Of a DNA stretch of 64,000 nucleotides, positions 55,591 to 64,000 are shown in pieces. This DNA comes from Limnephilus marmoratus (lineage: Eukaryota > Arthropoda > Insecta > Trichoptera > Limnephilidae), in contig OU862920.1 of the NCBI GenBank assembly GCA_917880885.1, positions 1,674,001 through 1,738,000 of the forward strand, written 5' to 3'. Made by a program: the position numbers and the translations under genes. Numbering within the stretch: the first letter of the stretch is position 1; every line of letters begins with the position of its first letter. The notes beneath the pieces were generated by a model, which was not told the origin of the DNA, ran no database searches, and saw only the letters and a program-made list of their open reading frames with translations.

Positions 55591-56756
55591 TTATAGATAT
55601 ATGTGTTTGTCTCTTTTGAGTGTCACTCGCTTCCGTTTCATCGAGATTCAAATCAAAACTGTGCTAAAGAAGTTTTCACTTCGATAACATAAAAAAGTGT
55701 CTTGGGGGCGTGATTCATGATCCAACTATACGCCCAGTTTGGGCCTATGTTTCCGTACTAAATTATGTTTGCTGATGATTAAGAAATTGAAATGGGATAG
55801 ACATATACAATTTCAGGCCAGTGTAAGATAGACAAACCGCGTTCTACATGATCTAGAACCAAAAGGTACTAAGTCAGTGGCACATTATTAATTTTCATTC
55901 ACATTTGTATAGAAGGAATTTCTAGTTTTATTTTATTCTAATATTCTTCATTCTATGGCCACAGTAGATTTTTTTGTGAACGGATAAAACTTTTTAATTT
56001 TCTCTCATCAATAAATTAAACAAAATTTCCCCTGAAATTATAAGATTTATAAGCGGGTAATTGTACACCTATCTACGTCATTTAATTACCTATTTTTTTC
56101 CCTTTCATGGCTTTTCAACCCAAATGAGCGTTAACGAATCATTTAAAACAAAATCAAGTCGGTATTATTTACAATTTGTCCAAATAATAGGCACTCAATA
56201 ATGTCATTTTTTTTAAACTCTCTTCAGGTAGGTAGGTTGCACAATATTGAAAAAATGCGATTGAAAAAGTGCGAATAAGCACAACGATTTCACTAAGCTA
56301 TCCGTCCAGTCCAAGTAAGGCTTGCTCGAATAATAAAGTGGATGCAACAAATTTTCGGAAACGGAGTTCACAAACAAATTTACGGACATATGAAATGCTA
56401 AATGGTGGTTTTAAAACAGGACTTCGCTGCGCTCTCAATAATTCACTAATTTCAATGTATTTATGTACATCCACGATGGTACGTTAATACGTTAATATTA
56501 AATACCTACACCTTTATGTACCAATATTATAATGTACATTCAGATGCAATTCATTTAGAACACTTATAATATAATATAGAGACCAGCGATCAGCAATTGG
56601 CAGCCCGCGAAGGGCTTCCTTCTGGTCCGCAGGGCAAGAAGGGAGAATCTCTGCAAGGACGATTAGTCGCAATCTTCTTTTTTTCCATATCTTGTTTTTG
56701 TGAAGGAAACAAGATTGTAAGATTTTAAGAACGAGTGGGATTTAATAACTATGTAC
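55591..56756. other. Repeat-bearing spacer
   Basis: 55635-55690 has the family-C motif (TTTCATCGAGATTCAAATCA, AAGTTTTCACTTC). 55690-55930 matches 255-450. The rest (to 56756) shows no gene; the 72-codon frame at 56269 has no domain. Confidence 0.4.
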
Positions 56757-57457
56757 TAGTGATGCAACGGAAGTGTCTTAACGGAAGCAGAAACGGAAAC
56801 AGATGACAAAGGTAAATCTTAGCGGAAGCGGATGCAGAAGCGGAACCGTAAGCGAAAGTGTTAATACTGTGAAGAAAAAACACAATTTTATTTTTTAAGA
56901 TTTGTTTAATTAAATTTGTATTTTGTACTTTTAGTACTCGGAATTAAACGGAGATAAATTGTATTTAATAAAAAGTAATTTGGCTGCTTTTGCACCTTTG
57001 GGTTTGTTTCAGTGTTTTTCATATATTAAACCAGCTCCAATAAATAATTGCTCACTGGCTACACTTCTGGAGGGAGCTGATAAGTATTTGCAAACAAATT
57101 ATAGGCAACAGATGGTGGTATTTGTGCGCATTTACTTTCCACCACATATCCTCATGGAGAGGTAGTCTTTTCTCTTTGTTGTACACCCGAAGGTGTGACT
57201 GTATCTCTAAAAATAAATTGTCACCATCGTCAGTTGTAGAAGAGTTCTCCTCCTGGTCTTCATTTACACTTAACATCGATTCCAATATTTGTAATGATGA
57301 TGATGATTTTGAAGTAGAAGGCTGCACTTCGATATCTTCAATCACAAATTAGAGTTCTGTTATAAAGTTTGCGGAACCAGAAACGGAAACGGAAGTGAAA
57401 AAACTAGCGGAATTTCTGCAGGAGCGAAAGCGGAAGCAGAGTTCTGTTGCAACATTA
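56757..57457. mobile_element. hAT element remnant
   Basis: Termini TAGTGATGCAACGGAAG and, inverted, TAATGTTGCAACAGAAC. Flanking octamers CTATGTAC and TTATATAC agree at six of eight. Both ends carry clustered CGGAAGCGGA-type subterminal repeats. Between them is a transposase C-terminus on the minus strand. The 5' part of the transposase is deleted. Confidence 0.65.
56945..57345 (-). pseudogene. hAT transposase C-terminal (dimerisation) fragment
   Basis: Minus frame from 57345: EDIEVQPSTSKSSSSLQILE, then LPLHEDMWWKVNAHKYHHLL, the WW.....P.L hAT dimerisation block. After a frame break near 57055 it continues SAPSRSVASEQLFIGAGLIY, the S..SE..F..AG block. The catalytic N-terminal part is missing. 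Confidence 0.65.
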
Positions 57458-58317
57458 TTATATACCACCGCGACGCTACTAACTGATTGATATTTCGAAA
57501 CATGTAATGACCACTTGAATATTTTTTCGCCTGTGACGCTTTTTCCGTATTTGCTATCTTGGTTACATAACCAAAAATAATTTCAAAATGTTGAAAATCC
57601 ACTCATTTCCACCAAAATGAATAGAAAATGGGGGTTCTGCACTGTGGAGGACTAACTAGTAGAAGAGCGAATCAGCAATGCCCGAATTGGAACCAATAAC
57701 TACCACGCTACTGACGGTCAACCAAAAAAAATACTATAAGTGCGTATTTTCTGTCTTACTTTTTTTAATGCAGAAGGGGGGAGGGGAGCGTTGAAGAAAA
57801 ATATACTTCAGATGGGGAACAGACTGGGAACCTTTGCGCTATACGATGCTGCTAGGCACGAAATGAAGCATTATGACGACGAGCAGTCACAAGTATTCAC
57901 CAAAACTATTTGCCGACAACCGATATAGGTAATATTCATGGAAATATTCATCCCTACATATTATGCATTTACTACATAAGGAAGAAGAGTACAGAGTAAA
58001 GCAAATATAAGGAGAAGTCGTAATAATTCCGTTAATTTAATATCGCGTGATAAAAGTCGTTTTAACTACGAGGTCTGTCGACTCATCACTTAATGGTCCG
58101 ATCGGTTTCAATTCAATGACTATTTAATAAGTCAAGAAGGTTGACAGAATTGCTAGAAACAGCCATTTCCCTATAATTCCTCTAGGGGTGTGAACTAGTT
58201 CCCAAGAAAAGGTACGAGTATCATTATTTACCTACATATAACAGCGCTCTTGAGGTGATTTTTTACAAAACAACTCCATACATACTTATATGAAAATAAT
58301 AATTATGATAATAGCTA
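57458..58317. other. Spacer with LINE tail
   Basis: 58243-58315 is a LINE 3' tail of the GCGC-stem type (AGCGCTCTTGAGGTGATTTT, then AATAATAATTATGATAAT) lying directly before SINE-B. Otherwise no feature. Confidence 0.4.
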
Positions 58318-58618
58318 TTTCAATTTGGGAGGCAGGAATGGGTACCGCCGCCCCGGGAACCTTTATAGGATAACCAACATCTCTGCCATAGGTCACCCCA
58401 AGTGGTTCGCTACGTTTGGTGATTTAGCAGGGGTGCCCGGGTTCATGGGGTGTGGTTTGTCTAGGTCTTGGAGGCGGATGACCAAGACACACTGAACCCC
58501 AGATTCCTACCCACCCCTTAAACCCTTTTCCTTCCCAGAACTCTCCTCTCCTTCCTTTCCTTTAAAAAACTCTCCACACAGCATCCCCAAAGATGACATG
58601 CTCCTGTGTGGAGCTCTA
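58318..58618 (+). repeat. SINE-B copy, short subtype
   Basis: TTGGGAGGCAGGAATGGGTA, GGTTCGCTACGTTTGGTGAT, CCCGGGTTCATGGGGTG, then CTCCACACAGCATCCCCAAA and CTCCTGTGTGGAG. Confidence 0.8.
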
Positions 58619-58742
58619 GTTAAAAAAAAGCTAACGAGTTAAAAATAATTTGATTCGTGGCAGGGTTAAATATAAACGTAATAGGATTTCGTGTAGGTTT
58701 CTTGCAGTTCAAAGGAAATAAGATTATTTATAAAATCAATTT

Positions 58743-59015
58743 AAAACTTTTATTACCTTTTTGAACTAAAACTTCTTTACGCACGGTTGGCTTGGGGAGT
58801 AAGCTGGTGATGCGTAACGAGAGCGTTACGAAAACTGTAATCGGGCGAGGCGAACGGTAGGGCCTTTACGCACGCTTGACTCGGGGAGTAGCTGGTGAAT
58901 GCGTGACGAGAGCGTTATGAAAAGTGTGATCGGGCGAGGCGAACGGAAGTTGAGAGGGAGATATAAGTTAGTGAAGTTTTACTTCAGTTGTGTAGTCTAA
59001 AGCACTCTCGTTTTT
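58743..59015 (+). mobile_element. Element with palindromic ends, internal 105-bp duplication
   Basis: Left end AACTAAAACTTCTTTACGC, right end GTGAAGTTTTACTTCAGT. The unit TTTACGCACGCTTGACTCGG to TCGGGCGAGGCGAACGG occurs twice. A related reverse-oriented copy lies at 63114-63438. Confidence 0.6.
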
Positions 59016-59079
59016 TTTACTTACGACGGATACTGGATACGGCGTCTTCAGACTCGTACAATTTTTCCTTACACTGTTG

Positions 59080-59835
59080 ACGACCTCCGTGGTCGAGGGG
59101 CTCTTGACTCGCAATCTGAAGTTCGCGGGATTAAATCCCGGCGGCGTATTTCCAAAACCCGTACCGGTTCAGTCGCGGCAGCGACAATTAACATTTTCAA
59201 CACCAAAATTTAAATATTTAGAAATAAAAATTTTGATTTCTAATATACACATTGGAAAGATTATTTTATCTAGATTTTAGAACAATTTTTGTTTTTGCAA
59301 GCGTCCGGGTTGCCGCTCAAAATTCCCGATTTTTCCTATATATTGTAAATACACCTCCATATTGGTTATTTTTTATCACTTTGCAAAAACAAAAATTGTT
59401 CTAAAATCTAGATAAAATAATCTTTCCAATGTGCATATTAGATATAAATTTTTTTTTCTAAAAATTCAAATTTTGATATTGAAAATCTAAATTGTTGCAA
59501 CCGCGACAGAACCGGTATAGACTTTGGAAATACGCATCGTGGCGTTAGCAAATAATTTTTGTTGATTAATTTGTGTTATTTCACAATTAATTAATTAAAA
59601 ATAATATATTATGGTACATTTGCGGCGTGTTCCAGAGTGGAAGACCGCCATTCAGAATTAAAACGTTGCTTGAAATGGCTTTAGCCGTGTTTGGTGACCA
59701 GATCTGAATAGTCAGATACTTCCTATCTTCCTCTGTCCCATCTCCTTCCTCTCCCCATGCGATGCCATAGTCTCACTGACTCCGGACGGGAACATTTGGG
59801 ACTCGTACGAGGTAGGTATTCACATAAATTGTATG
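59080..59835 (+). repeat. SINE-A copy split by a long hairpin
   Basis: Head 59085-59143: A box TGGTCGAGGGG, B box-like GGGATTAAATCCC. The body resumes after the inserted inverted repeat with GACCGCCATTCAGAATTA, TGGCTTTAGCCGTGTTTGG and TGACCAGATCTGAATAG. Intact order is given by the reverse copy at 25571-25860. Confidence 0.65.
59144..59535. mobile_element. 392-bp inverted-repeat element inside SINE-A
   Basis: Arms 59144-59300 and 59381-59535 pair: GCGTATTTCC with GGAAATACGC; TAGATTTTAGAACAATTTTT with its inverse; AAGATTATTTTATCTAG likewise. The loop is 80 bases. No coding. Confidence 0.75.
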
Positions 59836-60134
59836 TATACATGTTTAAGGAATCAAGGGTGGTAAACAATAGGGTGGTCGGGTAAACCAATAATACAGGT
59901 GTAGATATTATTTTAAAGAGAGTAAAAAGTTAGTTGCCGGTAGGTAGGGACGTCAAATCCCGTGGATATATGTGTCCGTTTTTTTTTGGCCTGTGCTACT
60001 TTTAGGGTAAATTACATAATCCTTGCAGAACGCGTTGCAGAAAATATATTGCGTACTAATATCGCACAAAAACGGTAGAGCTCGGGGCTTCGGGATTTTT
60101 TTCTCCGATTTTTTCTCTTCGTGTCTCATCTAAA
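59836..60134. other. Spacer
   Basis: Nothing recognised. Confidence 0.4.
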
Positions 60135-60485
60135 TATATGTAAAGGAAATATATTCCATTTAAATTAGAATCCTGTAGTGTCAGTTAGAATGAATTATCA
60201 ATTGTCACTTGTTTTGTTTTTGTATTATTTGATTGTTAGAAGAAACCATTCAAAGGAAAGTTATATAAATAAACATAAATGTCGTTTCTTTATAAATAAA
60301 ACACTTATAATGCAAATTGTTTTAACAACGAAACGACATTTATGTTTATTTATATAACTTTTCTTTGAATGGTTTCTTCTAACAATCAAATAATAGCAAA
60401 AACAAAACAAGTGACAATTGATAATTGCATTCTAACTGACACTACAGGATTCTAATTTAAATGTAATATATTTCCTTTACATATA
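60135..60485. mobile_element. 351-bp near-perfect hairpin
   Basis: Arms of about 154 bp with a 41-base loop (60289-60329). AACCATTCAAAGGAAAGTTA pairs with its inverse near 60357; TATATGTAAAGG and CCTTTACATATA are the ends. Very few mismatches, so recent or conserved. Confidence 0.88.
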
Positions 60486-61255
60486 ATACATACATCAATG
60501 GAAATATTCGGAATTCTCGATAAATCAGTTCCAATTTTGATAATGAAATTAAAGTAATTTTCTTTTTAAATCATTATTTTTATTCTTATGGGTATATATT
60601 TTTTTCTATGGACAAACAATCCCGGGTAACCAATCATCTGAAAATATTTTAAAATGTCCTACTAACATCAAAGTAAACGGAAAAGGTTGCTAGTCTTGTC
60701 TTGTGATGGATGGATTGATCTCACGACACCTGGGTGGAAACCAGACGCGATGCCAACTCAGCCACTGTCCAGTCATTGGTTGGTATGTATGTTTTCGTTA
60801 GTATGCCCTCTCCGAACAAACATTTCCAATTGTCAAAATGAAACTTCAATTCAAAACACTTATTTTTTTATTAAAAAAATAAACTCATTGAACTGGAATT
60901 ATAGACGCACAGAGTCAAAACCGAAATTAACATTTTTTATAATATCTCATTCTCTCGCAGGCTAAATTTCGTCGAATTTCAAATCACAGCGGTGCTAAAG
61001 AAGTTTTCACTTCTAAAAACCTCATTTCAATTTGCAATGTGCCTAAAAGGCTATATAAAGAAGAAAGATAAGTTGTATAGGTCAATGTTAAATAACAGTG
61101 AGAAACCAACCGAGTGCAAATAGCGACGAACAAACACAAGCCATAACGGCGATAAATAATTACGTATCGTGGAAAATCATCAAGTCTGGTCTGGTATAGC
61201 CGGGGGTTAACACTGAAATATCCCGAGTGGTTGAGTAATTAACTAACCGGTGCGC
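60486..61255. other. Spacer
   Basis: 60965-61012 has the family-C motif (GTCGAATTTCAAATCACAGC, AAGTTTTCACTTC). The 92-codon frame at 60687 contains no recognisable domain. Confidence 0.4.
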
Positions 61256-61992
61256 GGTGAGCCAATGAAACGGGACGATTTGGAAATGTCACTGCTGAAA
61301 AAGATAGGCTGTGAATTTAGAAAGCGGGAAGTTAGTAGTTACCTAAAGGAATTACACGAAAGATCCCTACATTCAGATGAAGTAACGTGTGATGAGATTT
61401 CTTCGTCAGGGACGACAATCGGCCTTATTTTTTTTAAACGTAGTAACCGTGAACTGTGATCGTTACATAACTATGTTGAACATTTGTTTTCTTCATGCTA
61501 TCGGGAAGTACAGAAACGAAATAAGGAATTTCAAACAAGAGGAGCGACGTGCCACACAGCATGGTTGCCAACGGGCGTTCCCAGGTCATCTTCTTTGAGC
61601 AAGAACAGCGATATTCCTTGACCACCTCATTCTGCAGACTTGTCCATATGCGACTTTTAAAAACAAAAGTGATTCAAAGTCCAAGCCCAAGGACTTATCC
61701 AGGATTTTTTTTCCTTTTTCTTAATTTACTGCTTTGTAATTACATAATTTGAATTTAGACACACATTGTGGTGGTAGAGAACGAAAGGGTTCGACGTGAA
61801 GTTTTGCAACGAGGCTGCAAGAATGTGGACAACAAAATGGAGGCAAACTTCGGACATTATTTAAAAAAAAATAACAATTGTACATTCAACATAATCTACA
61901 TAATATTTCCATTCGTATAGATTATGTTTTCATCAATAAATTTTACAAATCTTTTCTGATTTTTTTAAATGGTCCCGTTTCTTTGGCTCACC
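61256..61992. mobile_element. 737-bp element with 26-bp terminal inverted repeats
   Basis: GGTGAGCCAATGAAACGGGA at the left; the right end is the inverse, GGTGAGCCAAAGAAACGGGA when reversed. Two differences in 26 bp. No clear target duplication. A frame at 61265-61459 (RDDLEMSLLKKIGCEFRKRE) is unidentified. Confidence 0.65.
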
Positions 61993-62344
61993 TGTTACCT
62001 ATGACGATGCAGCAGTTAATAAAGCACCCCATTTGTTGCGGCGACGCCCATGGCTAGGGCTTATATCATATACTTTGTCCGCATACGCCAATACAATATC
62101 TTTGGTGTGCACTGTGCACAGAATCACTCAATATATTGTGCGGTAAAGCACATAAACTAAAACCTGCCGATTATTATGTACCCAAAGCATTAATTGTTTC
62201 TTTTTTTTAATTTTAATTACTTGTTTTTAAATACTTGGCTAATTTATATAGCGACGTTTTTGTGAGAAATCACCTCGAGGGCGCTGATTGCAATGGCGCT
62301 AATTGCACCTTTGCCATTGGTCACTCAACGATGATTCAACCCGA
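61993..62344. other. Spacer with reversed LINE tail
   Basis: 62236-62290 is a reverse copy of the GCGC-stem LINE tail (GAAATCACCTCGAGGGCGCT). No gene. Confidence 0.4.
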
Positions 62345-62757
62345 GTGATTCGCTACGTTAACTAAAAGTTTGGTGACTTAGCAGGGGTGTTCGGCATCTT
62401 GGCGAATGCGTGAATGCGTCTGCCCACCAACTGCATGGCAGACTGAATCGGGAGAGTGGTTGAAGGAGACCTCTCCAGCAGAACTCTCTCGGAACATCGC
62501 CTTGCATCGCGGTAATACGGTGGATTTGTACGTTCCTGGACAAACTGACCCCCAGATTACTAACCATCAGTGCCGTAAATAGCCTTTTCTGCGCCCTGTG
62601 CGAGCTTCTATAACTGCGCCCTATTTAAGTGGACCCTTCGCCTATTATACGCCATTCTTGCGCCCCCCAGAGTCTACGCCCTGTGCCTGGGCACCGGTGG
62701 CACCGCCCGATTTACGGCACTGCTAACCATCCCTCATATTTTTTACTTCCCTTCCCT
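62345..62757 (+). repeat. SINE-B fragment carrying a hAT MITE
   Basis: GACTTAGCAGGGGTGTTCGG, GAATCGGGAGAGTGG, TGGACAAACTGACCCCCAGA, then the MITE, then ACCATCCCTCATATT. The tail is missing. Confidence 0.65.
62568..62722. mobile_element. 155-bp hAT MITE
   Basis: 13-bp perfect terminal inverted repeat CAGTGCCGTAAAT and perfect 8-bp target duplication CTAACCAT (62560-62567, 62723-62730). CAGTG-type ends with 8-bp duplications are typical of hAT. Confidence 0.92.
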
Positions 62758-62845
62758 ATAGTAGCATAACCACTTGAGGTAACGTACTGCAGAGGTGTTG
62801 GTTATCTAATAATGGTTCCCGGGGCAGCGGTACCCAATTTGCCAA
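62758..62845 (-). repeat. SINE-B 5' fragment, opposite orientation
   Basis: AACCACTTGAGGTAACGTAC, GAGGTGTTGGTTATCTAATA, GGTTCCCGGGGCAGCGGTAC. Lies head-on to the previous copy. Confidence 0.65.
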
Positions 62846-63113
62846 AGAAGGCTTTTCTAGTGGTCTTCTGTGTTCCATGATTATGAAGGACATTTTTCAA
62901 AGATAAATAGTTGATTCAGTAGAGGAAGGCTTAAAATAATTATAATGAAACAGTTTAAAATTTAAATATAAATTATTAGAACAGAACAATTTTAGTACAA
63001 TATCGATGTTTATCAATAAATATCGTATATATGAATACATGATATGTTTTAATGATATATCATTAAAATCAGTAAATCGATTCAGTAGTGGAAGACTTAA
63101 AAACAGTCCTACA
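62846..63113. other. AT-rich spacer
   Basis: Nothing recognised. Confidence 0.4.
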
Positions 63114-63438
63114 AAAAAAAACGAGTGCTTTAGACCACACGACTGAAGTAAAACTTCACTAACTTATAAAAGAAGAGAGAAAGAAAATGTGCGCGCGCAC
63201 TGCTCTCTCTTGCTCCTACAGTGATTCAGACAATAGGCCTGCACTGTGTCGATACACGAAACGTAACTGGCTATGAGAGAAAGAGAGAAAGAAAATGTGT
63301 GCTCGCACCTCTCTCTTTCAATCTTCACTAACTTATATCTCCCTCTCAACTTCCGTTCGCCTCGCCCGATCACACTTTTCACGCATTCACCAGCTTACTC
63401 CCCAAGTCAAGCGTGCGTAAAGAAGTTTTACTTCAAAA
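63114..63438 (-). mobile_element. Element with palindromic ends, reverse copy
   Basis: Same family as 58743-59015: ends CTGAAGTAAAACTTCAC and AGAAGTTTTACTTCAAA, with the CTCGCCCGATCACACTTTTC block. It has extra GAGAAAGAGAGAAAGAAAAT repeats (63170-63190, 63273-63300) absent from the other copy. Confidence 0.6.
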
Positions 63439-63530
63439 CCCTCCACACAGCATCCCCTAAGATGACATTGGCCTTATTTACATAGGAAATTATTTACCTC
63501 AGGGCCTCGTGTGTGGAGATAAAATGTAAA
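63435..63530 (+). repeat. SINE-B / LINE-type 3' tail
   Basis: CCCTCCACACAGCATCCCCT, AGGAAATTATTTACCTCAGG, GTGTGTGGAG. Only the tail shared by SINE-B and its LINE is present. Confidence 0.7.
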
Positions 63531-63571
63531 AAAGAAACAATAATATTTTTTTGTTAAAATATTACATCATA

Positions 63572-63732
63572 GGGAACGTACCCATACTACGTGACCAACC
63601 TTTTGCAATTTTTAACCCCCCCCCCCCGGTGACCAAAATCCTAAGCAACCCGCCGCTCATTTGTATGGAGCGTGACATTTTGAAGACCCCCCCCCCTCCC
63701 CTAAACGTGTCACGTAGTATGGGTACGTTCCC
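63572..63732. mobile_element. MITE (GGGAACGTACCC), longer copy
   Basis: 24-bp inverted termini GGGAACGTACCCATACTACG plus TGAC on both ends. The interior contains GGTGACCAAAATCCTAAGCA and poly-C as in 24224-24340. Flanks ATA and TAA suggest a decayed three-base duplication. Confidence 0.85.
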
Positions 63733-64000
63733 TAAGACAGATAGCTATCTACTTTATGGTTTGTTTGATACCTTCACACACTGAGCAACCAAAATTTGAA
63801 AATGGCTCTTAAATTAACACGAGTTATCCGTTCGGGAAGAAGTTTCCGACATTTTTTTCCATATACAACAAGTTAAACCAAACAACCGTTTCGGAATCAG
63901 GAGCACAGAAGTTGACAAAGTAATTATTTCATGATATTTGTGTAAATTTAATTCAAATTCGCGTTATTTTTTCCTGTATTTTTACTCTTTCGACTTCTGC
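63733..64000. other. Right edge spacer
   Basis: No feature recognised. Confidence 0.4.

Noticed and set aside
53760..64000. N-terminal exons of the CNG channel
   Set aside because: Searched the minus strand for a coding block ending on a codon boundary before the S1 exon; every GC-rich patch here belongs to SINEs or MITEs.

Overview
This window is AT-rich animal nuclear DNA, most likely from an insect and probably a moth or butterfly (Lepidoptera). The evidence is two intron-containing genes of animal families with GT-AG splice sites, GC-rich exons in AT-rich introns, and a dense mixture of retroposons, Penelope-like sequence and small DNA transposons of arthropod type. The species cannot be named from the sequence.

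Two host genes are supported and they converge tail to tail. On the + strand a complete glutamine synthetase gene lies at 2392-10841: six coding exons giving 382 residues with every metal-binding and ATP/ammonium-site motif present. On the - strand is the 3' part of a cyclic-nucleotide-gated cation channel of the alpha (CNGA) type, in three exons at 53751-53589, 40781-40516 and 33803-32712. These run from S1 to the C-terminal coiled coil. The N-terminal exons lie beyond the right edge of the window. Splice phases agree across every junction in both genes.

The rest, more than 90%, is intronic or intergenic and full of mobile DNA. Region by region: 1-2371, 5' flank with SINE pieces; 2392-10841, glutamine synthetase with repeats and a dead Tc1/mariner-like transposase in its introns; 12560-14420, a broken Penelope-like element (reverse transcriptase, GIY-YIG endonuclease, hammerhead-like 3' motif) split by a 325-bp MITE; 15000-32380, mostly AT-rich DNA with MITEs, minisatellites and a diverged 0.6-0.8 kb duplication; 32389-53751, the channel gene. 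The channel introns hold a 940-codon intact LINE ORF preceded by a striking heat-shock-element-like array, two tandem-repeat arrays, a 242-bp palindrome with two hammerhead-like cores, a 1.06-kb inverted-repeat element enclosing tRNA-like sequences, a nested hAT element, and many SINE-B copies. From 53752 to 64000 lie more LINE and hAT remnants, two long hairpins and further SINEs.

The most interesting material is transposon biology rather than host pathways: nested insertions with readable target-site duplications, an empty/filled site pair, a SINE family sharing its 3' tail and hairpin with a LINE, tRNA-like promoters enclosed in inverted repeats, ribozyme-like palindromes, and a 10-bp-periodic TTCnnGAA array. 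Family names are given only where motifs support them; clade assignments are inference.
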